A DNA stretch of 64,000 nt from Epiperipatus broadwayi (GCA_028023455.1 JAQFVV010006341.1:2540001-2604000), one strand, 5' to 3'. Numbered from the stretch's first letter, positions 26,698 to 39,059 are shown. Made by a program: numbers and translations. The notes: generated by a model not told the origin, from the letters alone.

Positions 26698-27685
26698 CTT
26701 ATAACCTAATCGGGCTTGGCCACTTGATAGTGTTCTGGCTCACCAAAACACCTAACAAATGCTGTTTACAAGGCCTTCATTACGGCTATAGAAAACATCT
26801 AATGTTTGTCTTAGCCATTAGAAGGCCGTTGATGATGATGTAACGCAGAAATAATACGGCCTATTTCTGCTTCGCGACAGTTATTGTGAATTCACACACT
26901 TATCTTTCGTGTACAGTTTGATATATATGTGTGTATATTTTTATTAGTCAAATTTTTACAATATACGTTACACAATCTTTGTGTTTGTAATGAATTTAAG
27001 AAGCCTGACTTTATAGTAATTTTCCAAATGGCCACACCCGAGAGTACGTCAAAGGAATTCGGCCGAGTTCGCGTGCGAAATCTCGTTTTCACGTGAAATA
27101 CCACGTAGTTCATAAAATGTCTGGCGATCGTAACTTTTTCCGCAGTTGCCGAAAACAGAAGCCGAGTATTTCTGCTGTCCAATAAAAATATACACGATTT
27201 TTTGTAAATTTCGTAGAAAGCACATATTATAAACATGTTTAATGTGTTTGTTGTTGTTTTAAAAAAGTTTGAGTTTCTTTCTTTTGTCCGTCAACGGTTA
27301 CGTTATTGATATTTTTTATTTTAGCATTACAAACAACAGAACACTAACCCTAACCCTACACAGTTGTTTTGTTATGTAGAAAGCAATAATTAAGGGAAAG
27401 ACATCGCAAAAAAAGTTCTAAAAACAGCGATTTAAAAATAAAAAAAAGCTTGTCGTTTACTAAATCCAAAATTAAAATTAAACAACTTTTTAAATAAAAA
27501 AAAGTTATATAAATTAAAGTTAAACAACTTTTTAAATAAAAAAAAATTATAGCAATCAATAAATTAATAACAAAAAAAAACAAACAGCGATTCGATTTAA
27601 AAATAATGCGGCCCCGAACATTGTATTGTATTGTTTTTGACTGCCAACAACACCATCAAGTGGCCAAGCCCGATTACGTTATAAT
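26698..27685. mobile_element. TIR foldback element with GC-richer island, upstream of the second visible ZXD exon
   Basis: Inverted ends of about 37 bp bound the interval; the core TAATCGGGCTTGGCCACTTG is perfect at both ends (26707 onward and ending 27676). Both ends resemble the 3' end of the CCATCAAGCGGC family (GATGGTGTT...CAAAAACA), so two 3' ends seem to face each other. Inside, 27030-27180 is far less AT-rich, with several CpG. It includes an ATG at about 27028 reading MATPESTSKEFGRVRVRNL before a stop. Short telomere-like CTAACCCTAACCCTA lies at about 27342-27357. The right end lies 173 bases before the exon at 27859. Confidence 0.6.
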
Positions 27686-27858
27686 TACCGAAATTTTTTA
27701 TTTAGCATTCATGGATTCATTACCATTATTACTCAATCAAATTCTAATGTTAGTGATTTCAGTTTTGAAATATTTTAATTTACATTTAAAAATATGTGTG
27801 AAGAGAGTGCAAATGTTATTTTATATGTCAAAATAATATTTTTTTTAATTTTTTTCAG

Positions 27859-28038
27859 ATTGCAAAGCTAGTTTCACTGCTCGAAGTAGCCTCTATGTAC
27901 ATTCAAAAAAACATGTCAGTTCTGGTGAGAAAATTGTTTATCATTGTCCTTTTGACGATTGCGAAAAAAAATACAATTCTAAACCAAGTTTAAAGTCCCA
28001 TGTTCTCAAGCAGCACACAACAACTACTACTATTTTAA
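27859..28038 (+). CDS. ZXDC: ZXD-family zinc-finger protein, exon with the last two fingers
   Basis: The acceptor TTTTTTCAG precedes 27859, and the two first bases complete the Asn codon begun in the previous exon (phase 1). The exon finishes the split finger: C-x4-C with NCKASFTARSSLYVHSKKH, matching CCARFSARSSLYIHSKKH of vertebrate ZXDC. It then encodes the final finger C-x4-C-x12-H-x4-H (CPFDDCEKKYNSKPSLKSHVLKQH region). A Thr run (TTTTT) follows, and the exon ends at the donor GTAAAT after 28038. These fingers are sequence-specific DNA- or protein-binding modules in the nucleus. The ortholog assignment is strong because the finger order is the diagnostic end of the ZXD array. Confidence 0.88.
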
Positions 28039-31000
28039 GTAAATATACATTTTATTTATTTAGAAAAGATTGTGTATTTTTTTAATGCAGTAAATTTCTG
28101 ATCTACCATTTTTTAAGAAACTGGAGAAAAATAAATAATAGATATAAGAAAACAAGAGTACAGAAACCTATTAAAAACTATGGATTAGAATAAATTAACG
28201 ATTACATATTATTGAACTATTGTACAAATAAAATATAATATAAAGCTTTAACAACTGATTACCATAAGTGCCTTATTGAATATTTTGTTATGCATTTAGA
28301 GATATTTACATTGATATCTGTTTTCATGATGCATAAATAAAATAATATATTGATATAAAAGTTAGCGATTAAAGTTGAGAAAATAGTCATTATTATAGAA
28401 AAGTAAAGATTTTAAATATGTATTCATAAATTGTGAATTTTGTTTTAAAAATTGAAAATGTCTTCTATATTTTTTATATAGCACTGATAAGTTCCCAAAT
28501 AATACATGAGGTGATCTAATTTTTATTCTAATAAAGCAAATAAAAAAATATTTATCCATTCAGTAGTTTGTTCTCAAATGTTTATTAAAAATAATAGTGA
28601 TAAACTATAATTTTTAAGAGCAAATATTGATTAATAACTATATGAGTATACAATTTGCATGCATCCGTATATCAATTTAGACAATTGCAATAGGGTCTGC
28701 CTATCTATTACATTTGATTCCATACATTTTGGTAGATAACATAATTAAGCGAATAATAGCTCATGCTTGAACGAATAAAAATAATATGAATAACTATAAA
28801 ACATTAAATTTAAAATTACATATACAACCAAAGCAAAGAAATTAAGTACTATACACTGCAGCACAATTTTTAACACATCCATATATATATATAACTATCT
28901 GTTTATTTAAGAATGTTACAAAAATGTTAAAATTTCATACATTAATTGAAATATATAAAAAAATAATCAACAATGAAAATGAAATACTGCATAATAGATA
29001 AGAAAGATATTTAAAAGTAATGAAAACAAATTTTAAGGACAATAGTCAAAAGAAATATTACTGTCGTTTAGCCTTTTGACTTATTATAGCCATGTTGAAT
29101 TTTTAGAGAATTAGTTTGAGGCTCAATTTTTGCAATAACTTCAGTTTACATTATGCAAAAATCAAATAGTGTATTTTGTCAGAAAAATAAAATATCAGGA
29201 AATGTAATAAAGTTACAAAAATATAGTCATTACTGTTCAAAATAATTTAAAAAAAATGACGATTTTAACACTTATAAAAAATTATTTTTGTTTTTTCATA
29301 AATTCTAAATATTAATAAATTCATTGCCAAATTTCTAATAAAATGATACACAACATGATTATTCTTCCTAAACATCAAAAAGTAGATATAGTGATATGAT
29401 TCATTGTCATCTAAACAGAAAAGCTTTAGATTTAGTGCAATGTAGAATACTAATAATGCTTCTTTCATTTGTGGAAAAGATAAATATAAAATATTTGCTT
29501 ACAAATAAAATGTTGCAGCAAAGTATAAACATATAGAAAAATGCAGAAATCACACAGCCCAAAAAACTTTCTTGCCTTTTTTAAAAATTTTTTTAGACAA
29601 ACAACACAGTATTTTTATTTTTGGTTAAAACAACTGAAAGCATAGCTTGAGGATCCATATATTGGTTGGCATCAGTATCTATATTTTTGGCTGTATACAA
29701 CTTCATATGGGAAACATTCATTATAACTATTTGCAGAGATCCATCCATCATTTGAAACCTTATTTCATTGGTTTTGAGGAATAATATTTGATCATTAAAT
29801 TTCTTTAATTAACTGTTACCTCTCTACACATTTGCTATATGGCTCTAAAATCTACATTGTAATGGTCATATATATATATAATTGGCCTAATTTTATAAAA
29901 GAAAAATTGAAATTTTTCTTTAAATATTTTTTTTTTAAAAAAAATATTAAATATTCTTAATTTCTAAAATACTGTTTCTTGTCATAACTCCAGATATTCT
30001 CTAATCTATGCATAGATGACTTAGCAAAAATGCTGATAATTTTCCTAATGGAGAACTTTTTTTCTTCAGTAGCATACTCGTTAATCTCAAAAATTATTTT
30101 TGCATATATTTAATTAGGGAAAAAAATATTTACAAGTGATTGAGGAAACTTGATAAAATTATTCATCGATAGCTATGAGATTTGATCAGACAAAAATTAG
30201 CATGCTGTGAGGACAATCACTACACTTGGGAACAAAGATGGCTTACTATTTTTTTTCAAGATGCACTACTATTTATGAGAAATCAATCAGTGCTTGAATC
30301 GTTATTCTCTGCTATAAATTTTTTAGTAAATACTAATGCGTAAGAAAAATTAAAATACATTAATTGGAAAAATTATTGTAAAATCATCAATTTTTATCAT
30401 AGAAAAATGAAATTTATATTTTCAGAAAGAATGAAACATGAATCGAATAATGGTAACATTGTGCATAGATTGTCTGAACTGTTTCACACCAATTTAAATT
30501 AAAATTAAGGGTTAATAATTTGAATAAAAAATTGTAGCGGAAGCATTAAGGAAACAGTAATTGTCACTTGATTTATGTTTGCAATATTTTTAAAAATTGG
30601 TATGTATCATATCAAAACATACAAAAATAAAGTTACTCTTTTTTTTTAATCTTTACTTGCAATGAAAACTATTCTTTATAAAATACAAGATACAGTATAT
30701 AAATGATATTCATTTATTTGTAAATATTAATCATGGTGTTTTTTTTTATGGATAGGAAGAAGCTTTGTGATTAGTCACTGCAACTTAAATTAGCCATTGT
30801 AATGTGAATTAAAATTCATTTATTTATTTTTGTTCGATAGTTATTGATGAATCATTGGATTTTAGACAGTGGATAAGGCTCTTTTTTTTTTATCTTTCCA
30901 ATTTTGCTATTACTGATATTCAAAGTTATGTGTAGAATTTTACATATGAATAGGTTGAGCTCCTAGATTGATTCAGATTAAAAATCTACATGATGTGAAT

Positions 31001-31685
31001 TATTATTACATTTCAAATTCAAATATGAAATGTACGTTTCTAGACAATCTTTCACACTAGGATTAGATCCATTTAAAAGTTCTTCATAATTAACATTTTA
31101 ACTGATGTTTCAAATAGGACTGTGTTCTATTACAATACAAGATAAAAATTTAACATCGCATTGTCTTAAATTGCATACAAAAATCGCTTGTCTTTTATAT
31201 AACATTGAGTCATATATTAAAACTGTTATCTTTGATATTTGTGATAAGAGCTATTTTAGCTCTGCTTAGATTTGTTTTCTGTTGAGCACTAAAATTAAAA
31301 CTTTGAATATATATATATTGTTTTTGGGTCTGTTTTATCACTAGGGTCATTATAATGAAATTGTGAATTATGGCTTAGACTATAAAAAAAATTTAAGGAT
31401 CCAATTTTGATTATCTGAATAAGTAAAAAAATAATAACTAATAGGCGAATTATACTCAGTACTAATTATATTTTTCCATTCAAAATATTCTATTAATAAG
31501 CAAGATTATTTTTTCTGCATTTTGTGGAATTACCTTATCTATTTTTACCTAGAATTATTTATCCATAACTTGATGTTTATATTTTATGAGCTTTTATTGC
31601 ATTTATTAATTATGTGTGAAATATGTTATTTTGTTTGATAATTTTTCTTGTTCTTGTATTAGTAAAAATCCTTTTTTATTTCTAG
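28039..31685 (+). other. ZXD intron, nothing recognised
   Basis: AT-rich intron of about 3.6 kb with several poly-T and poly-A tracts. No element or hidden exon was identified. Confidence 0.55.
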
Positions 31686-31790
31686 GTGATTCTGCTCAGT
31701 TAGATTATATAACATTATTGTCAAATGATTTCTCCGAGATGACTGATATCGAAATGTTAACAAAGGCCCCTGATGATTCATCACCTACAA
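31686..31790 (+). CDS. ZXDC: ZXD-family protein, exon after the finger array
   Basis: Acceptor TTTCTAG, 105 bases, donor GTAAGA; both borders are phase 1. It encodes an acidic, Ser/Thr-rich piece (SDSAQLDYITLLSNDF, then SEMTDIEMLTKAPDDSSPT). Such sequence is expected of the transactivation region that follows the fingers in ZXD proteins. Without the exon, the frames of the neighbouring exons would still join, because all borders are phase 1, so skipping is possible in principle. Assignment rests on position, strand, splice sites and phase rather than strong motif identity. Confidence 0.75.
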
Positions 31791-32556
31791 GTAAGAACAG
31801 GATTTGAAGTTTTTGTTATTTCTATATTAACTAGTTCACAACAAAATTATAAATGTATTTTTCCTAAATGTTGTAGTTAATGATTTGTTTGTGTTATTAG
31901 TCCTTGAAAATTATGATATTTTTTCATATATATTGTGGCAGGAACAATGTCATTAAATCAGTTATGTATACTTCTAAAAATCTATAAATGTTTCTTTCCT
32001 TTTATAAATAATTATCAAAATCTTATTAATTAGAAATATTGATAATAATTTTGTGCAATGAGAATTTAGCATTTGCTTATCTGGATATTTTTTTTTTATG
32101 TTCTATATTTTAACAGGATTATGCCAAATATAACAAGTATTTTCTTATAAATCGTGTAAAAAAAAATTATAAATTTCATTTGAGTATTGCAACAATAATT
32201 TTTAATATTTCAGTTATAATCAAAATGCAGTTCCTCTTAATGCTAATATCAATATGTTTATATCACATAATAGCTTCCAATTTAAAGTGATCATTATCTT
32301 AATTAATGCATAATCTTTCAGCGTCATTGATTGTATATTCACCTTTTTACAATGCATTATATTTTACTATCGTAACTGTTTCGATTTTCCCAGCAATCTT
32401 CTTCAGATCTATAATAAATATAAATAAATGAATATTTATACATAAACACATTATTTCTGCATATACATATTTCATAATATAAATTCTTCATTTTAATCAA
32501 CATACTTAAATATATCACATTCCCACCTTTTCTTATGCTTGCTCATAGCTGTTATT
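31791..32556 (+). other. ZXD intron, nothing recognised
   Basis: AT-rich intron DNA before the cluster of retroelement fragments. Confidence 0.5.
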
Positions 32557-32740
32557 AAAACAGGCAATACTCTCCCATATAGTAGTGCCACTCATTGCAA
32601 ACCAGAATAATCAATGAATGCCAGAAAGCTTGTGCATAAAATCCCTATCTAGTGCCTACTCATCCAATATCTCCAGACTAGTTTCTAGCTTGTGGCTTTC
32701 AGAGTAATGCTTGTGTAACTTTGTTCTGTACTCGCCTCAG
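32557..32740 (+). repeat. SINE-F family fragment (5' head only)
   Basis: Begins AAACAGGCAATACTCTCCC and continues through GTGCATAAAATCCCTATCT and CTAGTTTCTAGCTTGTGGC. The same order is seen at 62750-62870 and, as one hairpin arm, at 35681-35770 and 55431-55484. The conserved 3' tail with GATCATGTGAT is not found downstream, so this copy is incomplete. Confidence 0.6.
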
Positions 32741-32779
32741 ATTTTTTGCCACTTTTCTATATTGGCCTGCTGTGAAAAG

Positions 32780-33180
32780 TTATTATATTTTGTTGTCATG
32801 TATCCTTTACAACTATTGCATTGCCTTTGTAAGCAGGGATTATAGATTTATCTACTTTTAAGAGATTTTCCTCTCATCATAGGATATGCTTGACTTCAAT
32901 TTTTGTTGCTCCTTAAGTGTTCTTTTTATTTTCCAGTGTAATTCTACTGCTTCTTCTCAAAGCAATTTTTTGAACGACTTCCTTAGTGGCCTTCATTATA
33001 TCTAATAAAATGGATATTAGACTGTGTTATGATAAAGTTTAATCCTTTTTCAAGAACAGAAGTTTCAGCATCTGTTAGATGTTTAGAACTGAGATTTTTA
33101 ATAGATAAAGCTGAGATACTGCTTAGTACATTATGATTTTTGATATGCCCATGTAGATTTCCAATATATAAATACAACTA
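32780..33180 (-). pseudogene. Penelope-like retroelement fragment
   Basis: On the minus strand the frame from about 33177 reads through SIKNLSSKHLTDAETSVLEKGLNF. This resembles the LSN+xLTxxExxVLxKGLNF motif that precedes the reverse-transcriptase core in Penelope-like and related elements. Further along, across stops, a PAYKGNAIVVKDT-like stretch resembles the PADKGNAIVVMD segment that follows in the same families. The rest of the polymerase and the GIY-YIG endonuclease are missing. It lies in the ZXD intron, antisense to the gene. Confidence 0.5.
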
Positions 33181-34276
33181 ATAATACCATCATCACCCAT
33201 CTTCAGGAAAACACTAAATATATTTAGCTTTTGGATTCCATTTTAATTTCTTTGAATAATATTTTCACCTGCATAAACTTTTCTACCATTTAGATGATAT
33301 TGTTATTCTAAAATGAAATATTATTTGAAAAATTATGCAGATAGGAATAAAATGAATGACGAATTTGATGTGAAGCATTACTTTCTAAGATGAATCACAG
33401 AATCACTACAATAAATTTAAAAAACCAATCTGTAAAATGCTTATTTGCAAAGCTGTATTTTAATTTCTTCTGCCGGAAACTTTTTTCTGGAAAACGTTAA
33501 CTCTTTGTCTAATTGTAGATTTTCATTATTTTTTGTCAGGCATATCTTCCTGCATTTATTTATATTTCAAATTATATGTATATTCATTGCACTACAATAT
33601 TATCGCTCATCTATTGTTTATGTATGAAAAGTATATACTGCATTATGTTGTTATGCTGCGCTTCCAGTTAACATTATCCCTAAGGCTTTCCTCCACATAC
33701 CCGCATCACTTTTTTTTTCAGAATCAGTCAGTCATGATGAGTTAGAAGTAATAAATGGAGCCAAGTTCATTATTTCATTTATTATTTTAGTAATATAAAC
33801 CGATGTATGTTATGACTAAATTGTTTAATATTATGACATTTATTTTTGGTCACTTGAAAATTTTAGCATATGATTATAATGTATTTTTTTCCTTGTTTAA
33901 ATAATTCATGAAATGCTTATTATCATTTTATGTGAATTTTGTTCTTTCAATTAGATCTGTCCTTGTTTACACAAACATAACAGAATCAAATTAGTAAACT
34001 TATAATAAGAGAACAACCAATTTTAGTGATTTATATGAATAATGATTTCTGAAAAAATACAAATCATTTCAGGGTTGTATTTTATGCTGAACTGCATTCA
34101 TCTGTTGGCCTATGTCACAACTTATCATATTATCTCCATTATTCTTACTCAGTATTTATTAGCAAATTATTACAATTTAATGTCAAAGTGCCAAGTTCAC
34201 TCACACATAACTATAATGACACCACTTTCCCAGGTAAAAACTTTAATGATTATTACTAATCATTTTTTTAGGCAAG
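33181..34276 (+). other. ZXD intron, nothing recognised
   Basis: AT-rich intron DNA; the short ORFs here have no domains. Confidence 0.5.
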
Positions 34277-34541
34277 AAATTATATTTTTAACCCAGATAT
34301 ATTTTTCAAACTTTGTTATTAAATACAACTATATGGAATAATTCAACTCCATTCCATTTTTTATCATGTGTAATAATATATTTAAATCTTAATTTACTAC
34401 ATATATTCTAATAACATAATTAAAGATATCTGACAAAAAAACTGATACTGAACAAGGATAATAAAAATATGTAAATGATTGTAATCTGTGCCAATTAGTG
34501 AGTACTGGTTCAACTGAAATGCATGATGGGAGCTATTTGTT
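34277..34541. repeat. Direct repeat R, copy 1 (probable LINE 3' region)
   Basis: Shares about 215 bp with 34967-35184, including AAAGATATCTGACAAAAAAAC-like and GGATAATAAAAATATGTAAA segments. This copy has about 55 extra bases in the middle. On the minus strand it follows directly after the LINE coding end, so it may be part of that element's 3' UTR. Confidence 0.7.
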
Positions 34542-34966
34542 TTTTATTTTATTTTATTAGAATACAAGTTGAAATAATTATTTCATGTGGTTGTGTTTAA
34601 CAGTAAAGATATCATTATCAATCCACTGCAGGATGTAGGTCTCTCCAAGTTCAATCCATCTTCTTCGATCTCTAGCCTTTCTTCTCCACATCACTTCTGT
34701 ACACTATTATTTAATCCATCCATCTCACATGGGGTCTCTTTCTGAATCCTTTACAATCTTTTGAACTCCAATTTAATGTTTCAATTGTCCATTTATTATC
34801 ATATCTTCTAGCAATATGTCCAGCCCAACTCCACTTGTCTTTTAATCCTTTCAATGATGCCAATAACAGCTGTTGTTCTCTTACTTGTGTATTGTGTTTT
34901 CGATCTCTTCTAATTATTTCTAGCATTGATCTCTCCATATTACTATATTTCTTTGAGTGGTCTGAA

Positions 34967-35184
34967 GAAATTATATTTTTTATGCAGATATATTTTTCAA
35001 ACTTTATTATTATTGAATACAGCCATATGGAATAATTCAAACTACATATAGTCTAATAACACAAATAAAGATATCTGACCAAAAAACTGATATTGAGTAA
35101 GGATAATAAAAATATGTAAATAATTATAATCTGGCCAATTGACGAGTACAGGTTCAACATGAAATGCATGACAGGAACTATTTG
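34967..35184. repeat. Direct repeat R, copy 2, inside the LINE
   Basis: Second copy of the 34277-34541 sequence. It interrupts the LINE, and the LINE sequence on its two sides is itself duplicated (34873-34966 and 35178-35260, both encoding ERSML.. then RRDRKHN..VREQ). Either two truncated LINE copies lie in tandem or a segmental duplication occurred. Confidence 0.7.
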
Positions 35185-35674
35185 TTCTCTTACCAGTATA
35201 TTGTGTTTTCGATCTCTTCTAATTACTCCTAACATTGATCTCTCTTTGAGTGGTCTGAAGTTTCTATATTGCTTTTCTATTAAGTAGCCAAGTCTCGGGT
35301 TCAGAAGTAGGAACTGGTAAAACACATTAAAAACCTTTTTCAAATACATAGGCATATTTCCTTTTAATATTATCTCTACTAAAAGCACTCCAACCAAGTT
35401 TAATTCTACGATTAATTTCATCCATTATATTTCCATCTGTAGTAATAATTTGATCAAGGGGTTTATAGTTGCTAAGTTCTAACTCATCCTTATCAATTTT
35501 TATTTTCATCTTTTGAGAAAATCCATTGAACATTTCTTTAGTCTTTTTAAAGTTTACCTTTACTCCTACTTTCATCTGATAAATCTTGCAACATTTCCTC
35601 AAGCTCTGAAAGATTATTTGCAAAAACAACTATATAATCTGCAAAATCTAAAGGACTTAAATAATCTCCATTTA

Positions 35675-35930
35675 AAACAAGCAAACTCTCCATACAGTAT
35701 TGCCACTCAGTGCAAGACAGAGTAATCAATGGGTGCCAGAAGGCTTATGCATAAAATTCCCAGACTAATTTTGGATGAGTAGGCACTAGATAGGAATTTT
35801 ATGCACAAGTTCTGGCATCCATTGGTTCCTCTGGCTTGCACTGAGTGACAATACTGTATGGAGAGTTTTGCCTGATTTAATAAGTTATAAGCAAGCCTAA
35901 GAAATGGTGATCATGTGATGTTTATTGGCT
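35675..35930 (+). mobile_element. SINE-F foldback retroposon with perfect 13-bp target duplication
   Basis: TAATCTCCATTTA occurs at 35662-35674 and 35931-35943 and splits the LINE codons for VNGDY, so this is a precise insertion. The element starts AAACAAGCAAACTCTCCATAC. It has a hairpin with arms of about 80 bp (35681-35770 and 35795-35873) and ends with a tail containing AAATGGTGATCATGTGAT. The head is shared with 32557, 55431-55533 and 62746; the tail with 3800-3855, 55333 (reverse) and 63125-63148. It has no coding capacity. A target duplication of this length fits LINE-driven retroposition. Confidence 0.8.
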
Positions 35931-37100
35931 TAATCTCCATTTACTTCTATTCCTTTAGCTTCCCATTTTAATTCACAAAATACTTCTTGCAGCACTGCTC
36001 TAAAAAGTTTCAGGTATGGAGTCACCTTGTCTTACACCCTTTTCAATGTTAACCTTTCTAGTATCATTATGTAATCTAATTGTTGTTTCATTTTTATAAA
36101 TATTCTTCAGAGTATGACAGTATCCTGGATCTATATCTTGATGATCCAATTCTTTAATCACTGAAGAAATGCTTATAGAATCAAATGCCTTTTCATAATT
36201 ACAAATACAAAGCATTGGTCCTTTCTATAACTTTTCTCAATACTTTGATATGATTTATTGTATTAAAACCACTTTTAAATTCAGTTTGTTCTTTTGGTTG
36301 ATTGAAATCCAAAGTTCTCTGTAGACAAGTTGTAATTTTCTTGATAAAAATTTTATATAAAACTGATGAGTCTGTAATTTCTAATATCTTCTTTATCACC
36401 TTTTTTAAATATTAATACAACATTCTTCCAAATCATCTGGTACATCTTTATTATTTAGACATTTGGTATATAAATTTGCCAAATTTTTTTCTATTTCTTC
36501 ATTGGCTTCTTTTAAGATATTGACTATAATTCTATAATTATCTGGAGCTTTTCTCTTTTTTCATAAATTTAATTGCCTGTTTCACTTCTTCATTTAAATC
36601 CTGGACAATTCAGAAGACGTAAGTTATTGGAGGTACTTGTTTTTATTATATATAATTCTGATAAAATTCTTCTATCCATTTCATGATGTCATCTGTCTTT
36701 TTATTAATAGTTCAATCTTTTTTTCTTATTGCAGATATAAGCTTCCTACCAATACCAAAATATTGTTTTACACTGTAGACACTTTTATTTTTTTCTATAG
36801 CTTCCCTTGCTAATTCACAATTATACTCTTATATCATTATCAACTCTTTTACTTATCATTTTATAAAATTGGATATTCAATCCTTCTTAATGCATCTTTT
36901 TTATATATTTTCATATTCCTTCTTTTCTTCGTAAAGTCTCTAGTCTCGATAGAAATTTTATTGGTCAATTGCTGCTTTTTTTCTACCAGCTATCTTTGTT
37001 CAGTTTTTAAAAAGATGTTATTTTTCTATTAATTTCATTCATATCTGAAATATGTTCAAAATCTACTAATATTTGAAAATGATCGGGCTAGGAATTATTG

Positions 37101-37686
37101 GGTTTTTTTCCTGAAAAATGATTAATAATAATCATATAAAGTATTTAACTAGAATGGTGTCAGTTATATGAGTAGTAAATTTGACATTTTCACAGTAAAT
37201 TGTAATATGATTTAAAGTTTTATTTACTAAAGACTAAATTTGCTACTTTTCAAATAAAACTGTATTTAATTAAATATATTCCTATCACGAGAATAATTTT
37301 AACTAAAAATAATATATACACGCAAAAAAAATAGAAGGCCTACAGTCGGGAAGAAAATGCTGTTACTCCAAAATGATGTGTGAATGTAACTATTTTGGTC
37401 ATTTGGCTGAACTGAAAATTTTTCTTTTTTAATGGGAATCAATTCTGTTATAATCTACTATTGCCTTTATTTTTTTGACATCATCATAAATTTTAATGAC
37501 AGTTTTTCTTTATTAAATATAGTGGGGGTTTTTTATTGCTACATATATATTTATATTTTTTCCTAACTTTGAAAATATGATTATTATTTGTATTTTTTGT
37601 AAATATGAATATTTTTCAAATGTATTGAAATTATTTATAAGTGGTTGTTGCTGATGTTTCGAATTATTGGGTTTTTTTACTTGCAG
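37101..37686 (+). other. ZXD intron end
   Basis: AT-rich intron ending TTTTTTTACTTGCAG before the next exon. No element is recognised. Confidence 0.5.
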
Positions 37687-37782
37687 TTTTATCAGTTTCT
37701 AGCGTTGGGTCTGTGGATGCATCAATACCATTTAATCAACAAGACAGCTCTTTAGCAAGTCCTTCAGATTTTGCTACAACAG
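37687..37782 (+). CDS. ZXDC: ZXD-family protein, small exon
   Basis: Acceptor ACTTGCAG, 96 bases, donor GTACCT; phase 1 at both ends. It encodes ILSVSSVGSVDASIPFNQQD and then SSLASPSDFATT, a Ser-rich low-complexity piece. A second AG (ATCAG at 37691-37695) lies nine bases inside and keeps the frame, so a three-residue shorter form is possible. It is recognised from splice sites, phase and position between the other exons. The matching open frame extends upstream through the intron and is not the coding start. Confidence 0.72.
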
Positions 37783-38495
37783 GTACCTTCTTATTTATAG
37801 CATTGCTTAGATCTATCCAAACAGTCATTATCCAAAGTAATATAGATATTGCATCTTTTATTCTACAACTATTTCAGTAGTAGAACAAACCTTTAATTTC
37901 TTCTTAAAGAGAAAATTAATAAAAGATGAATATTTTATTCATAGTATTATAAAAATTCTTAAAAGGAAATTTCTCCATGATCAATAGGCATTTTGCAGAT
38001 AGCATTGTATTCAATTTATTAGTTCTCAACTTCAGAAGTATATTCTAGTCAATGTCTGTAGAATTCTTACTTTCGTTTGATAATTAACTTAAAGACGATA
38101 ATATAGTAAAAAAAAAAATTGAAGTTTTCATAGGGGTAAAAAAAAGTTGAGCTTTAAAATTTAGAGCAATTTACATCCCCTCCTTCCAACTTGTTAATAT
38201 TGTAGATTATCTTTTTCTTATAGCCATTAAATTTATAGGTTTCAAAGCAGTCCAAGATGTTATTTACTTGTGAATCCACAATTTCACATCACTTCTAAGA
38301 TGAAAATCAGTTTTAGAAATTTGTGAATCAGCAGAACTCTTATCTGTAAGAATAAATATTAATGGATGCCAAAAATAATCCTAGATTTAATATATAAGGG
38401 ATTTGAACTCAGACTTTCACATGACCCTCAACTCTCCACGCCATCTCATATTGCTGACCCACCTGATCACACACATGTTGAAAAGATAAATAATC

Positions 38496-38539
38496 GCTAG
38501 TGTACGTATTTTGTGCTAAACCAGCACTCATCAGTTGGT
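38496..38539 (-). ncRNA. Hammerhead ribozyme motif, decayed copy
   Basis: On the minus strand: ACCAA, CTGATGA, stem II GTGCT-GGTTT-AGCAC (perfect), then AAAA where GAAA is required, then TACGTACA. The 3' stem I strand is CTAGC rather than TTGGT, so stem I is lost. It is probably inactive. Confidence 0.5.
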
Positions 38540-39059
38540 CCAGATTACCATCTCTACACATATATACAATCAGTGCTCAGCTTTATATTAAGATAGCCAA
38601 TCTTCATACTTTAATGGACAGGCTTCAACTACTCCAACCCACAACTTTTCAGCCTTCCATTTCATTGAAAATCTGATAATGAAATATTCAAAGCCCTCTT
38701 TAGTGCCAAGGTTGTCATCCTACCCATGTTGACATTAGTCAATCTGACCCCTCATGTACAGGAGAACAATCTATTTTACATATGCAGGGAATGAGCAGAC
38801 CTTTAACGCACTTTGTATCTATATAAATTAATACATTCCTGTACATGAGGGGTCAGATTGACTAACGTTAACTGGGGAAGGATGACAACCTTGGCATTAA
38901 AGAGGACTTTGAATGTTTCATTATCAGATTTTCAATGAAATGGAAGACTGAAAAGTTGTGGGTTGGAGTAGTTTGAAGCCTGTCCATTAAAGTTTTAAGA
39001 TTGGCTATCTTAATATAAAGCTGACCAGACTGTATATATGTGTAGAGATGGTAATTCGG

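Larger units (their letters stand above)
34607..37100 (-). pseudogene. RTE-like LINE (endonuclease/RT polyprotein), degenerate
   Basis: Minus-strand fragments appear in the correct order for an RTE/BovB-like ORF2. About 36200-36400 holds the early RT motifs (TTCLQRTLDFNQPKEQTEF, SGFNTINHIKVLRKVIE). 36000-36215 reads NYEKAFDSISISSVI and EKGVRQGDS, RT motifs A and B. 35547-35665 has DFADYIVVFANNLSELEEML, the FADD box with the second Asp changed to Tyr. 34640-34966 holds the C-terminal KWSWAGHIARRYDNKWTIETL and RPHVRWMD, then LGETYILQW. Stops, frameshifts, a foldback insertion (35675-35930) and an internal duplication (34967-35184) inactivate it. The region from 36400 to 37100 is the eroded upstream part. 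It lies in the ZXD intron, antisense to the gene. Confidence 0.85.

Noticed and set aside
27342-27357. CTAACCCTAACCCTA telomere-like repeat
   Set aside because: Only about two and a half units; too short to argue for a telomere or interstitial telomeric block.
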